From an uncultured Pelagibacteraceae bacterium (GTDB lineage: Bacteria > Pseudomonadota > Alphaproteobacteria > Pelagibacterales > Pelagibacteraceae): a stretch of 55,069 nucleotides of DNA. The notes beneath the pieces were generated by a model. That model was given only the letters and a program-made list of their open reading frames with translations, did not search any database and was not told the DNA's origin. The stretch spans positions 1-55,069 of the forward strand of contig CABZRS010000006.1 in assembly GCA_902528135.1 (NCBI GenBank). Reading direction: 5' to 3'. The position numbers and the translations under genes were made by a program. Shown one piece after another: positions 9,096-19,619 of this stretch (position 1 is the stretch's first letter; each line of letters starts with the position of its first letter).

Positions 9096-9232
9096 ATGCA
9101 TATCAATTATGCGTTAAATAGAAAATGCAGTAAAATCAATGTTTTTTAAAAATATATGTCAATATATATTACCTAGTAATACTTTAAGGAAATATGCTTC
9201 TGGTGTATAAACCGACTCAAATGACAAATAAA

Positions 9233-10654
9233 ATGCTTAAATTTGTAGATATAGGTCAACAAAATCCACCTAAAAGAGATAAATCCCTGAGAAAAGAGGA
9301 TTTTGGAGAGATTTATCAAGAGTTTATTCATGAAAAAGCTAAAGAGCAATCGAGCAGGTGTTCACAATGTGGCGTTCCTTTTTGTCAGGTTCACTGTCCA
9401 TTAAGTAACAATATACCTGATTGGTTAAAGTTAACTGCAGAAGGAAGGTATGAAGAAGCTTACCATCTATCCCAAAGTACGAATAATATGCCGGAAGTTT
9501 GTGGAAGAATATGCCCACAAGATAGGTTATGTGAAGGAAACTGTGTAATTGAGCAATCGGGACATGGAACAGTAACAATTGGTTCAGTTGAAAAATATTT
9601 AACTGATAAAGCATGGGAAAATGGCTGGGTAAAACCAATAAATGTAAAAATTGAAAATGAACAAAGTGTTGGAATTATTGGAGCAGGTCCCGCAGGACTA
9701 GCTTGTGGTGAAGAATTACGAAAAAAAGGATACCAAATAACAATTTATGATAGATATGACAGAGCAGGTGGATTGTTAATCTATGGAATACCAAATTTTA
9801 AATTAGAAAAGCATGTAGTTGAGAGAAGAATTAAACTTTTAAAAGAAGGTGGAATAAAATTTGTTCATAATTTCGAGGTTGGCAAAGATTCTACATTAAA
9901 AGAATTACAATCAAAACATGATGCCTTGTTAATTTCAACAGGTGTATACAAAGCAAGAGAAGTTAACTTACCTGGAAATGATCTAAGTAATATTTTTCCT
10001 GCAATGGAATTCTTAACAGCTTCAAACAAAAAAGGTTTAGGTGATAAAGTCGAAATGTTTGATAACGGAACATTAAATGCTGAGGGTAAAGATGTAGTAG
10101 TAATTGGTGGTGGAGATACTGCAATGGACTGTGTAAGAACTTCTGTAAGACAAAAAGCTAAATCTGTAAAATGTCTTTACAGAAGAGACAGAGAAAATAT
10201 GCCTGGATCTGCGAGAGAAGTAGGCAATGCTGAGGAGGAAGGTGTAGAATTTATTTGGTTAAGTAACCCAAAAGAGTTTAGAGGAACTAATAAAGTAAAT
10301 AGTATTATTGTAGATAAAATGAAATTAACGGATCCAGATGAAAGTGGCAGAAGAAGACCCGTTGCAGAAGAAAACTCAGAATTTGAAATTAATGCTGATT
10401 TGGTGATTAAATCCTTAGGTTTTGATCCAGAAGATTTACCAGTTCTATTTCAGGAACCTAGATTACAAGTTTCACAGTGGGGAACAATAAAAGCTGACTT
10501 TGATACCTTGGAAACTAATATACCAGGTGTATTCGCGGCTGGAGATATAGTAAGAGGAGCCTCATTAGTTGTATGGGCTATTAAAGATGGTAGAGATGCT
10601 GCCACTTCAATTGAAAGTTATCTTCAATCAAAACAAAAAATGAAAGTTGCATGA
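9233..10654 (+). CDS. gltD: glutamate synthase (NADPH) small subunit
   Basis: Beta subunit of GOGAT: takes electrons from NADPH through FAD and [4Fe-4S] clusters to the large subunit for synthesis of glutamate from glutamine and 2-oxoglutarate. Cysteine groups CSQCGVPFCQVHCP and CGRICPQDRLCEGNC near the N-terminus bind the iron-sulfur clusters. GIIGAGPAGLACGEELRKKG is the FAD Rossmann motif, and VVVIGGGDTAMDCVRTSVRQ the NADPH one. I chose the ATG at 9233 (MLKFVDIGQQ), giving 473 residues, matching the family. An in-frame ATG at 9194 has a nearer AAGGA but adds 13 unusual residues, and one at 9221 is also possible. It overlaps gltB by 4 nt. Confidence 0.95.
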   Translation: MLKFVDIGQQNPPKRDKSLRKEDFGEIYQEFIHEKAKEQSSRCSQCGVPFCQVHCPLSNNIPDWLKLTAEGRYEEAYHLSQSTNNMPEVCGRICPQDRLCEGNCVIEQSGHGTVTIGSVEKYLTDKAWENGWVKPINVKIENEQSVGIIGAGPAGLACGEELRKKGYQITIYDRYDRAGGLLIYGIPNFKLEKHVVERRIKLLKEGGIKFVHNFEVGKDSTLKELQSKHDALLISTGVYKAREVNLPGNDLSNIFPAMEFLTASNKKGLGDKVEMFDNGTLNAEGKDVVVIGGGDTAMDCVRTSVRQKAKSVKCLYRRDRENMPGSAREVGNAEEEGVEFIWLSNPKEFRGTNKVNSIIVDKMKLTDPDESGRRRPVAEENSEFEINADLVIKSLGFDPEDLPVLFQEPRLQVSQWGTIKADFDTLETNIPGVFAAGDIVRGASLVVWAIKDGRDAATSIESYLQSKQKMKVA

Positions 10655-13600
10655 TGGATATCCAAAACAAAAATCGTAAACTTTTAAAAAAAAATCATGT
10701 TTATGATGAAACAATGGAACATGATGCATGCGGAGTAGGTCTTGTTGCATCAACTGAGGGTCTCAAATCAAGAAAAGTAGTCGAATACGGTATCGAGGCT
10801 CTAAAAGCTGTATGGCATAGGGGTGCAATTGATGCAGACGGTAAAACTGGAGATGGAGCAGGTATTCACATTGAAATACCAAATGATTTCTTTGTAGAAA
10901 AAATTGAAATAACAGGTCATGAGCACGATAACTCAGATTTATGTGTGGGAATGATTTTCTTGCCAAGAAATGACTTTGGAGGACAGGAGCAATGCAGATC
11001 AATTGTAGAAAGTGAATTAACAAAAAAGAATTTTAATATTTATGGATGGAGACAAGTACCCGTTGATCCTTCTGTATTAGGTGAAAAGGCAGAACAAACA
11101 AGACCTGAAATTGCGCAAGTTCTTTTCACCCATAACGATAAGTCAATTCATGGTAAAGATTTAGAAAGAGCTCTTTATGAAACTAGAAGAAAAATTGAAA
11201 AAGAAGCTTTAAGAAATCAATTAAACAATTTTTATATTTGTTCATTCAGCTCGAAATCAATAATTTATAAGGGAATGTTCTTAGCAGAATCTTTATCTGA
11301 TTTTTATCCAGATTTAAAAGATGAGCGTTTCATTTCACGTTATGCAATTTTCCACCAAAGATTTTCTACTAATACAGCTCCAAGTTGGGACTTAGCCCAA
11401 CCTTTTAGATCAATTGCTCACAATGGAGAGATAAACACTTTAAAAGGAAACATAAATTGGATGAGAATTCACGAAGAAGAAATGTTTAGTCCTTTGTTTG
11501 ATGATATGGAAAATTTAAAGCCCGTAATCCCTGCAGGTAATTCTGATTCTGCTTCATTAGATAATGTATTTGAATTATTAAATATTTCTGGACATTCAGC
11601 ACCTTTAGCGAAACTTATGCTAATTCCTGATGCTTGGTCAAAAAAAAGTAAAGTTCTTTCAAAAGATCACCAACAACTTTTCAACTTTTTAAATAGTACA
11701 ATGGAACCTTGGGATGGACCTGCTGCTATAGCTGCAACTGATAACGAGTGGGTTATAGTAGGTAGTGACAGAAATGGACTAAGACCTCTTAGATATACTA
11801 TCACAAGAGATAAACTTTTGTTTGCAGGTTCTGAGACAGGAATGATCGACCTTAATGAAAAGAAAATTGTGTCAAAGGGAAGATTGGGACCAGGTGAAAT
11901 ATTAGGAGTAAGAATTGAAAAAGGAAAAGTTTATACAAACAATCAAATAAAGAATTATTTGTCTAAAGAATACAAACACTTTAATAATCAAATAATTGAA
12001 TTAGATAAATCATTAACTATAGAAAATGAGAAAAGTGAGTTTTCAGGTTCTGATCTAAAAAAGTTTCAACATTGTTTTGGTTATAGTCTAGAAGACCTGG
12101 AGTTAATTTTGCATCCTATGGCAGAAGATGCTAAAGAAGCAACTGGGTCTATGGGAGATGACACTCCACTTGCAGTTTTATCTGATAAATATAGGCCTCT
12201 TTATCACTATTTTAGACAGAATTTTAGTCAAGTAACCAATCCCCCAATTGATTCACTCAGAGAAAATAAGGTGATGAGCTTGAAGACTAGATTTGGAAAT
12301 TTGGGAAATATACTAGATTTTTCTAATCTAACTGAGGAAAATATTTATGTTTTAGATAGTCCAATTTTATCAAACACACAGTTTGAAAAATTTATAAAGT
12401 ATTTTGGAGATAATTATAAAATTTTAGATTGTACATTCAATACTGATCAAAGTTTAGACGAGGCCATTGAATTATTAAAAAATAACGCTGAAAAAGCAGT
12501 AAGAGAAGGCAACACACAACTCATTTTGTCTGATAAAAATATATCTGAAACAAAATTACCAATGCCAATGCTGCTATGCATTGGTGCAATAAATACTCAT
12601 TTAATTAAATTAGGCTTGAGAGGCTATGCATCAATTAATGTACAAACAGGAGATGCCTTAGACACGCATTCATTTGCAACATTAATAGGTGTTGGAGCAA
12701 CAACAGTCAATCCCTACTTAGCATTTGATAGTTTACATCAAAGATATTCAAAAAAGCTTTTTGGGAATTTCTCATTTGATGAGTGTGTGGGTAGATATAT
12801 AAAATCAGTAAACCTTGGACTATTAAAAATAATGTCAAAGATGGGTATATCAGTTTTAAGTTCATATAGAGGTGGATGTAATTTTGAAACTGTTGGATTA
12901 AGTAGAACAATTGTAAAAGATTATTTTCCTGGTGTATTATCTAAAATTTCTGGAATAGGTTTAACTGGTATTGAAAAAAAAATTAGATCTATACATAAAG
13001 ATGCATTTGATATTCATTCTAATATTCTTCCTATTGGAGGAATTTACAGATATAGAAAAAATGGTGAAACACACCAATATCAAGGAAAATTAATTCATCT
13101 ATTGCAAGCAGCCGTAGGCTCAAATTCATATGAAACTTATAAAAAGTATACTAAAGGTATTTATGGTTTAAAACCAATTAGTCTAAGAGATTTAATCGAT
13201 TTTAAAAATCAAGGGGCAATTGATATTGACCAAGTTGAACCAATAACTGAGATTATGAAAAGATTTGGAAGTGGAAGTATGTCTCACGGCGCTTTGTCAA
13301 AAGAGGCACATGAAACACTTGCCATGGGAATGAATAGAATTAAAGGAGCTTCATGTAGTGGAGAAGGTGGAGAAGATGAAAAGAGATTTAAAGTTTTAGA
13401 TAATGGAGATAGTGCAAATTCTAGAGTTAAACAAATTGCATCAGCAAGATTTGGAGTAACTATTAACTATTTAAATAATTGTAATGAGATTGAAATTAAA
13501 ATTGCTCAAGGAGCAAAACCTGGCGAAGGTGGACAATTACCAGGATTTAAAGTAACTGATGAAATTGCTAGATTGAGACATTCTACTCCCGGTGTAACCT

Positions 13601-15150
13601 TAATATCGCCGCCACCGCACCACGATATTTATTCAATCGAAGATTTAGCCCAGCTTATTTATGATTTAAAACAAATTAATCCTAAGGCAAGAGTTGGTGT
13701 TAAACTTGTTGCTTCTTCTGGTATAGGAACAATTGCTGCTGGTGTTGCGAAAGCAAAAGCAGATATAATCTTAATTTCAGGCCATAATGGAGGTACAGGT
13801 GCTACCCCACAAACAAGTGTTAAATATGTTGGTATTCCATGGGAAATGGGACTAACAGAGGCTAACCAAGTATTAACTTTAAATAAATTAAGACACTTAG
13901 TTACACTAAGGACAGATGGAGGAATTAAAACAGGAAGAGACGTTGTAATAGCTGCAATGATGGGAGCCGAAGAATTTGGCGTAGCAACAACAGCACTGGT
14001 TGCAATGGGTTGTATAATGGTTAGACAATGTCATTCTAATACATGTCCAGTTGGAGTTTGTACCCAAGATGATGAATTAAGAAAAAAATTTACTGGCACC
14101 CCGGACAAAATAGTAAATCTATTTTCTTTCATAGCTCAAGAAGTTAGAGAAATTTTATCAAGTTTAGGATTTAAAAACTTAAATGAAGTAATTGGGCGAA
14201 CAGATTTACTAAGACAAGTCAGCAAAGGATCGCCGAATTTAGATGACCTAGATTTAAATCCTTTATTTGTTCAAGCTGATCCAGGCACAAATAAAAGATA
14301 TTGTGAAACTCCTATAATAAATGAAGTGCCAGATACTTTAGACCAAAAAATTTGGCCTGAGATAGAAAGTTTAATAAATAGAAAATTACCGCTTGATAAT
14401 ATTTATACAATTGAAAATACCGATAGAGCTGTTGGAACAAGAATTTCATATAATCTTTATAAAAAATTTGGAAATAATAAATTAGAAGAAAATACTTTTG
14501 CAATTAACTTTAAAGGTTCAGCTGGTCAATCTTTTGGTGCCTTTGGTGTTAAAGGACTAAAATTAATTTTAAAAGGAGATGCCAATGATTACGTTGCAAA
14601 AGGTCTTTCAGGCGCATCTATAGTAATTAAACTTCAAGATGAAAGTAATTTAATATCAAACGAAAATACAATAATAGGAAACACCGTTCTGTATGGAGCA
14701 ACATCAGGATATCTTTTTGCAGCAGGACAAGCTGGTGAAAGATTTGCTGTTAGAAATTCAGGTGCAACTGCAGTCATAGAAGGTTGCGACTCAAATGGTT
14801 GCGAGTACATGACAGGTGGATCAATAGTAATATTAGGTGAAGTAGGAGATAATTTTGGAGCTGGAATGACTGGAGGTATGGCGTTTATATATGATCCAAA
14901 AAATCAATTTGAAAAAAAAGCTAATCCTGAAACAATAGTTTGGCAAACACCAGAGACAGAATACTGGAAAAACTTCCTAAAAGATTTAGTTTTAAAACAT
15001 AATCAAGAAACCAACTCAAATTTGTCAGCGAAAATTATTGAAAATTTTGATGATGAAATTAAAAATTTCTTACAAGTTTGCCCTAAAGAAATGTTAAATA
15101 AATTAGAAAACCCCATTACCAACAATAGTTTAGTTGGAAAAGCTAGTTAA
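10651..15150 (+). CDS. gltB: glutamate synthase (NADPH) large subunit
   Basis: Alpha subunit of GOGAT, 1499 residues. The N-terminal glutamine amidohydrolase begins with EHDACGVG, whose cysteine (C27) becomes the catalytic N-terminus after removal of the short propeptide. The central and FMN-binding synthase domains follow (for example GSGSMSHGALSKEAHETLAM and GAKPGEGGQLPG). The [3Fe-4S] cysteines are in CHSNTCPVGVC. The C-terminal right-handed beta-helix is marked by repeated glycines (NSGATAVIEGCDSNGCEYMT). All domains are intact. It overlaps the gltD stop (ATGA) and its own stop overlaps the convergent hydrolase by 8 nt. Together with glutamine synthetase this is the main ammonium assimilation route. 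Confidence 0.97.
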   Translation: MMDIQNKNRKLLKKNHVYDETMEHDACGVGLVASTEGLKSRKVVEYGIEALKAVWHRGAIDADGKTGDGAGIHIEIPNDFFVEKIEITGHEHDNSDLCVGMIFLPRNDFGGQEQCRSIVESELTKKNFNIYGWRQVPVDPSVLGEKAEQTRPEIAQVLFTHNDKSIHGKDLERALYETRRKIEKEALRNQLNNFYICSFSSKSIIYKGMFLAESLSDFYPDLKDERFISRYAIFHQRFSTNTAPSWDLAQPFRSIAHNGEINTLKGNINWMRIHEEEMFSPLFDDMENLKPVIPAGNSDSASLDNVFELLNISGHSAPLAKLMLIPDAWSKKSKVLSKDHQQLFNFLNSTMEPWDGPAAIAATDNEWVIVGSDRNGLRPLRYTITRDKLLFAGSETGMIDLNEKKIVSKGRLGPGEILGVRIEKGKVYTNNQIKNYLSKEYKHFNNQIIELDKSLTIENEKSEFSGSDLKKFQHCFGYSLEDLELILHPMAEDAKEATGSMGDDTPLAVLSDKYRPLYHYFRQNFSQVTNPPIDSLRENKVMSLKTRFGNLGNILDFSNLTEENIYVLDSPILSNTQFEKFIKYFGDNYKILDCTFNTDQSLDEAIELLKNNAEKAVREGNTQLILSDKNISETKLPMPMLLCIGAINTHLIKLGLRGYASINVQTGDALDTHSFATLIGVGATTVNPYLAFDSLHQRYSKKLFGNFSFDECVGRYIKSVNLGLLKIMSKMGISVLSSYRGGCNFETVGLSRTIVKDYFPGVLSKISGIGLTGIEKKIRSIHKDAFDIHSNILPIGGIYRYRKNGETHQYQGKLIHLLQAAVGSNSYETYKKYTKGIYGLKPISLRDLIDFKNQGAIDIDQVEPITEIMKRFGSGSMSHGALSKEAHETLAMGMNRIKGASCSGEGGEDEKRFKVLDNGDSANSRVKQIASARFGVTINYLNNCNEIEIKIAQGAKPGEGGQLPGFKVTDEIARLRHSTPGVTLISPPPHHDIYSIEDLAQLIYDLKQINPKARVGVKLVASSGIGTIAAGVAKAKADIILISGHNGGTGATPQTSVKYVGIPWEMGLTEANQVLTLNKLRHLVTLRTDGGIKTGRDVVIAAMMGAEEFGVATTALVAMGCIMVRQCHSNTCPVGVCTQDDELRKKFTGTPDKIVNLFSFIAQEVREILSSLGFKNLNEVIGRTDLLRQVSKGSPNLDDLDLNPLFVQADPGTNKRYCETPIINEVPDTLDQKIWPEIESLINRKLPLDNIYTIENTDRAVGTRISYNLYKKFGNNKLEENTFAINFKGSAGQSFGAFGVKGLKLILKGDANDYVAKGLSGASIVIKLQDESNLISNENTIIGNTVLYGATSGYLFAAGQAGERFAVRNSGATAVIEGCDSNGCEYMTGGSIVILGEVGDNFGAGMTGGMAFIYDPKNQFEKKANPETIVWQTPETEYWKNFLKDLVLKHNQETNSNLSAKIIENFDDEIKNFLQVCPKEMLNKLENPITNNSLVGKAS

Positions 15151-15904
15151 TTTTTTTTATTATCTTTTCTAATTCTTTACAAATTATATTTAAATTCTTG
15201 TTTGAGGAGAGACTATGATCTCCATTCTTAATTATTAAAAGTTTTTTATCTGCTTTAGGAAAAGTTTTTAATACCATTCTTGAATATTTAACAGGAACCA
15301 CCTCATCTTTTTGTCCATGAACCATTGTGACAGGTATAACGTTATTTAATTTTTTATTAAGGACTTTATTGGTAGCCTTTTTTCCGTCTAAAATAAGCTG
15401 TTTGGTAATTAAATATTCATAATCACCATTCTTAATTTTAGATATTCCTTTTCTGATTATTTCATTCTTAATTTTTTTTGGAAATTTTCTCCACATAATT
15501 CTTGTAAGAAACTCAGGCGCAGATCCAATACCTAGGAAACCTCTAATTTGAGAACCAAAATATCTATGCATTATCATCGAAATCCATCCACCCATACTTG
15601 AGCCAATGAGAATAAAATCATTTTTTTTTACGATTCTATGAATTGCATACTTTGCGTCATTTGACCATTTTGTAATATTACCTTTTATAAATTCTCCCGA
15701 AGACCTTCCATGACCAAAATATTCTAAAGCCAAAAACCCTAACTTATTTTTAATGCTAAAGTTTAAAAATTTCCTAGGTTTATCACCATCTATATCTGAT
15801 GCAAAACCTGGTAAAAAAACTATGTAGAGATTTTTCTTATAATTATTTGCGATATATCTTAGTTTTTTATATTTAGAAATTCTTAGAAATTTATTTTTTT
15901 TCAT
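15143..15904 (-). CDS. alpha/beta hydrolase
   Basis: 253-residue single-domain alpha/beta hydrolase. The nucleophile elbow GSSMGGW places Ser103, VHGQKDEVVP gives an acid at D200, and NGDHSLS gives His230, a complete catalytic triad. LPGFASDIDG near residue 31-40 is the oxyanion-loop region. No signal peptide is visible (the N-terminus is very basic), so the enzyme is probably cytoplasmic. Proteins of this kind hydrolyse short acyl esters or peptides; the substrate is unknown. It is tail-to-tail with gltB and head-to-head with the glycosyltransferase, with only 42 nt between the starts. Confidence 0.78.
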   Translation of the reverse strand: MKKNKFLRISKYKKLRYIANNYKKNLYIVFLPGFASDIDGDKPRKFLNFSIKNKLGFLALEYFGHGRSSGEFIKGNITKWSNDAKYAIHRIVKKNDFILIGSSMGGWISMIMHRYFGSQIRGFLGIGSAPEFLTRIMWRKFPKKIKNEIIRKGISKIKNGDYEYLITKQLILDGKKATNKVLNKKLNNVIPVTMVHGQKDEVVPVKYSRMVLKTFPKADKKLLIIKNGDHSLSSNKNLNIICKELEKIIKKIN

Positions 15905-15946
15905 ATAAAGTATTTATGTTGACTAGGTATATATTATTATTATCAC

Positions 15947-17101
15947 ATGCAGCCTAAATTAAAAGTATTACAGGTAATTCCTAAATTAGGTTATGGAGGT
16001 GCAGAAACAGGTTGTTATGATATTGCACATTACTTACCAGAAAATAATGTTGGTTCATATTTAATTACAAGTGGTGGTGAACTTCTTCAGTATATAGATA
16101 AGAAAAAAGTCAAAGTTATAAGACTTCCAGTGCACACAAAAAATCCTTTACTGATATTTATAAATTCAATAATCATTTCTGCAATAATCTTAATAAATGG
16201 AATAAATATTGTTCATGCTAGAAGTAGAGCGCCTGCATGGTCATGTTTATTTGCAACAAAAATTACTAGAAGAAAGTTTGTTACAACTTTTCATGGAACT
16301 TATAACTTTAAAAGTAAACTAAAAAAATTTTATAATTCTGTCATGGTTAGATCTGATCTAATTATCGCTGGATCTAACTTTATATTTACACACATTAAAC
16401 AAAATTATACTGAGTATCTATCAGATAAAAAAAAATTGCTATCTATATTTAGAGGTATAAATACAGACTACTTTGACCCTTCAACAACTCTAGAAGCAGA
16501 TGAAGATAAATTATTTAAATCTTGGGATTTGATAGTTGGAAAAAAAATAATTTTATTACCTGGAAGACTTACAACTTGGAAAGGTCAAGAGATGTTTTTA
16601 GAAGCATTAAATAATGTAAATATTCGATTAGGCAATGACTCTTTCATTGCAGTAATTTTAGGTAATGACCAAGGTAGAGATCTTTATAAAAAAAAATTAA
16701 TCAGACTTGTTGAACAATATAGACTTACCAAACAAATTAGATTTATAGACCATTGCAAAAACATGCCATTAGCTTACAAAATTTCTGACATAGTTGTCTC
16801 CACATCAATTGAACCAGAAGCTTTTGGGAGAGTTGCGGTAGAGGCACAATCTATGCAAAAATTAATTCTTGCTAGTAATATTGGTGGATCTAATGAGACA
16901 ATTATTGATGGAAAATCTGGAATATTATTTGAAGCGGGTGATCCTGATGATTTATCAAAAAAAATTATACAAGTAATGAACTTAGATCTTAATGAACTTT
17001 CAAAAATGGGTAATTTTGGAAGAGAAAATGCTTTAAAGAAATTTAATGTTGAAAAAATGTGTTTTTCTACTTATTCAGAGTACAAAAAACTATTTAATTA
17101 A
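15947..17101 (+). CDS. family-4-type glycosyltransferase
   Basis: 384-residue GT-B glycosyltransferase. The N-terminal lobe starts with VLQVIPKLGYGGAETGCYDI, a typical acceptor-side glycine-rich loop. The C-terminal lobe has IILLPGRLTTWKGQEMFLEA and the E-x7-E signature in EPEAFGRVAVEAQSM, followed by GGSNETI, which binds the nucleotide sugar. It probably adds a sugar to lipopolysaccharide or another cell-surface glycan at the inner face of the membrane. Its stop overlaps the thrS start by one base (TAATG), so it leads the translation operon. The sugar and acceptor cannot be told. Confidence 0.85.
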   Translation: MQPKLKVLQVIPKLGYGGAETGCYDIAHYLPENNVGSYLITSGGELLQYIDKKKVKVIRLPVHTKNPLLIFINSIIISAIILINGINIVHARSRAPAWSCLFATKITRRKFVTTFHGTYNFKSKLKKFYNSVMVRSDLIIAGSNFIFTHIKQNYTEYLSDKKKLLSIFRGINTDYFDPSTTLEADEDKLFKSWDLIVGKKIILLPGRLTTWKGQEMFLEALNNVNIRLGNDSFIAVILGNDQGRDLYKKKLIRLVEQYRLTKQIRFIDHCKNMPLAYKISDIVVSTSIEPEAFGRVAVEAQSMQKLILASNIGGSNETIIDGKSGILFEAGDPDDLSKKIIQVMNLDLNELSKMGNFGRENALKKFNVEKMCFSTYSEYKKLFN

Positions 17102-19020
17102 TGCCAAATATTACACTACCTGATGGAAAAAAATTGAACTTTGATAAAAGTGTTACAGGTTCAGACGTTGCAGAAAAAATAAGTAAATCTCTAGCTAAGC
17201 AAGCTTTAGTGATGAGTGTAAACGGTGAATTAAAAGATTTATATTCAATAATAGACAAAGATAGTTCAATTAAAATTTTTACTGCAAAAGATCCTGAAGG
17301 TTTAGAAGTTATTAGACATGATACAGCACATATTATGGCAATGGCTGTTCAAGAATTATTTCCAGGAACACAGGTAACAATTGGCCCAGTTATAGAAAAT
17401 GGCTTTTATTACGACTTTGCTAGAAAGGAACCTTTTACCAGTGATGACCTTACTAAAATTGAAAATAAAATGTCAGAGATAATTGATAAGGATGTAAAAA
17501 CTAGAAGAGAAATATGGGAAAGGGATAAGGCAATAGATCATTTTAAAAAAATTGGAGAAAAATATAAAGCTGAAATAATTGAGAGTATTCCAAAAAATGA
17601 GATGCTTACAGTTTATCATCATGGTGATACATGGCATGATTTGTGTAGAGGACCCCACTTAGAGTCCTCTAGTAAAATTGGCAAGGCATTTAAATTAACA
17701 AAAGTATCAGGAGCTTATTGGCGAGGGGACTCCAATAACGAAATGTTGCAAAGAATTTATGGAACAAGCTGGGCTAATCAAAAGGACCTAGATTTGTATC
17801 TTCAAAGAGTAGAAGAAGCAGAAAAAAGAGATCATAGAAAAATAGGGAAAGAGATGGATTTATTTCATTTCAGAGAAGAAAGCCCTGGTTCAGTATTTTG
17901 GCATCAAAAAGGATGGAGCTTATTCCAAAAACTTATTTCTTATATGAGAATGAAACAAGAAACTGCAGGATATCAAGAAATAAATACTCCAGAAATATTA
18001 GATCGCTCACTTTGGGAAAAATCTGGCCACTGGGAAAAATTTGGAGCAAACATGTATACATCCACAACACCTGATGAAAAAGTATTTGCTATAAAACCAA
18101 TGAATTGCCCTGGTTGTGTTCAGGTTTTTAATCAAGGCTTGAAAAGTTATAGAGATTTACCACTTAAAATGTCAGAATTTGGAAAGGTTCATAGGTATGA
18201 ACCATCTGGAGCACTCCATGGATTGTTGAGAGTTAGAGCTTTTACTCAAGACGACGCACATATTTTTTGTACGGAAGAACAAATCACTCAGGAATGTTTA
18301 AGCGTAACAAACTTAATTTTAGAAATTTATAAAGATTTAGGATTTGAAGATATAATTTTGAAATATTCTGATCGACCAGACTTAAGAGTTGGTGATGATG
18401 AAGTATGGGATAAATCTGAGGCAGCATTGTTGGAGGCAATAAAAGCAACAAAATTAGAGTACTCTATTAATAAAGGTGAAGGGGCTTTTTACGGTCCAAA
18501 AATAGAATTTGTTTTAAGAGATGCTATTGGAAGAGATTGGCAATGTGGAACTTTGCAAGTAGATTTAAACCTACCAGGCAGATTAGGAGCCTCATTTGTA
18601 GACACTGATGGAAACAAAAAAGTTCCTGTTATGTTACATAGGGCATTATTTGGATCTTTAGAAAGATTTATTGGAATTTTAATTGAAAATTATTCAGGAA
18701 AATTACCTTTTTGGCTTTGCCCAGTTCAAACAATAGTAATCCCTATCTCGAGTGATTTTGATGATTATGCAAAAGAAGTAAATAGTCATTTAAAAAAAGT
18801 AGGACTTTCTTCAGAAGTAGATTTAAAAAATCATAATTTAAATTATAAAATTAGAGAACATTCATTAACTAAAGTACCAATGTTACTAATATGTGGAAAA
18901 AAAGAAGTTGACAGCAACACAGTAACTATTAGAAGATTGGATTCTAAAAAACAAGAAACTATGGATTTAAAAAAATTCTTACAAAAATACTCTGCTCTTA
19001 ACAAAGCACCTTCAATTTAG
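17101..19020 (+). CDS. thrS: threonyl-tRNA synthetase
   Basis: Charges tRNA-Thr. Full-length (639 residues): an N-terminal TGS domain (about 1-62), the editing domain with HDTAHIMAMA and WHDLCRGPHL, which removes mischarged serine, the class II catalytic core, and the anticodon-binding domain from about residue 540 (CPVQTIVIPIS). The zinc-binding cysteine lies in MNCPGCVQVF. It is one base into the preceding glycosyltransferase stop and its own stop overlaps the infC GTG. No T-box or operator-like leader is visible, as expected since the gene is internal to an operon. Confidence 0.97.
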   Translation: MPNITLPDGKKLNFDKSVTGSDVAEKISKSLAKQALVMSVNGELKDLYSIIDKDSSIKIFTAKDPEGLEVIRHDTAHIMAMAVQELFPGTQVTIGPVIENGFYYDFARKEPFTSDDLTKIENKMSEIIDKDVKTRREIWERDKAIDHFKKIGEKYKAEIIESIPKNEMLTVYHHGDTWHDLCRGPHLESSSKIGKAFKLTKVSGAYWRGDSNNEMLQRIYGTSWANQKDLDLYLQRVEEAEKRDHRKIGKEMDLFHFREESPGSVFWHQKGWSLFQKLISYMRMKQETAGYQEINTPEILDRSLWEKSGHWEKFGANMYTSTTPDEKVFAIKPMNCPGCVQVFNQGLKSYRDLPLKMSEFGKVHRYEPSGALHGLLRVRAFTQDDAHIFCTEEQITQECLSVTNLILEIYKDLGFEDIILKYSDRPDLRVGDDEVWDKSEAALLEAIKATKLEYSINKGEGAFYGPKIEFVLRDAIGRDWQCGTLQVDLNLPGRLGASFVDTDGNKKVPVMLHRALFGSLERFIGILIENYSGKLPFWLCPVQTIVIPISSDFDDYAKEVNSHLKKVGLSSEVDLKNHNLNYKIREHSLTKVPMLLICGKKEVDSNTVTIRRLDSKKQETMDLKKFLQKYSALNKAPSI

Positions 19021-19565
19021 TGGCAGAATTTAAACAAAACTACTTTCAGAGAAGAACAAAATCTAGAGGTCCTAGAACAAATCAAAGAATAACTTCACAA
19101 GATGTTCAAGTTATAGCAAGCGACGGTGATAATTTAGGAATTCTAAATTTACAAGATGCTATTAGCAGAGCTAAGGAACAAGGTTTAGATTTAATCGAGA
19201 TCGCTCCCAATGCAAAACCTCCTGTGTGTAAAATTATGGATATGGGAAAATATAAATATGATGCACAAAAAAAAGCAAACAAAGCAAAGAAAAAACAGAA
19301 AAAGATTGAACTGAAAGAAATTAAATTACGACCGGTTACAGAAGTTCATGATTATTCATTTAAAATAAAAAATGCTCAAAAATTTATTGCAAAAGGTGAC
19401 AAGGTAAAATTTACAATTAGATTCAAAGGTAGAGAGCTTCAGCATTCTAGTTTAGGGCATGAGCTTATGGATAAGATAAAAATAGATATGGAAGCTATTG
19501 GACGTGTAGAACTTCAGCCAAAGTTTGATGGCAAGCAAATGATCATGGTTATTCAGCCTTTATAA
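19020..19565 (+). CDS. infC: translation initiation factor IF-3
   Basis: Binds the 30S subunit, prevents premature 50S joining and checks the initiator codon. The 181-residue protein has both domains: the N-terminal domain with DGDNLGILNLQDAISRAKEQ and PNAKPPVCKIMDMGKYKYDA, a lysine-rich linker, and the C-terminal domain with KIKNAQKFIAKGDKVKFTIR. The start is GTG at 19020, overlapping the last base of the thrS stop. Enteric infC starts with the non-canonical AUU for autoregulation; GTG here is a milder exception. It is followed by rpmI after 54 nt. Confidence 0.95.
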   Translation: MAEFKQNYFQRRTKSRGPRTNQRITSQDVQVIASDGDNLGILNLQDAISRAKEQGLDLIEIAPNAKPPVCKIMDMGKYKYDAQKKANKAKKKQKKIELKEIKLRPVTEVHDYSFKIKNAQKFIAKGDKVKFTIRFKGRELQHSSLGHELMDKIKIDMEAIGRVELQPKFDGKQMIMVIQPL

Positions 19566-19619
19566 GCTATATTTGTAGTTGTAAATTAATAACAATATTT
19601 GTATAACCCCACAAAAATT

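Noticed and set aside
9194..9232. Earlier gltD start with AAGGA in front
   Set aside because: The 13 extra residues do not fit the GltD N-terminus, and AAGGA is only 3 nt from that ATG; kept as an alternative, not as the call.
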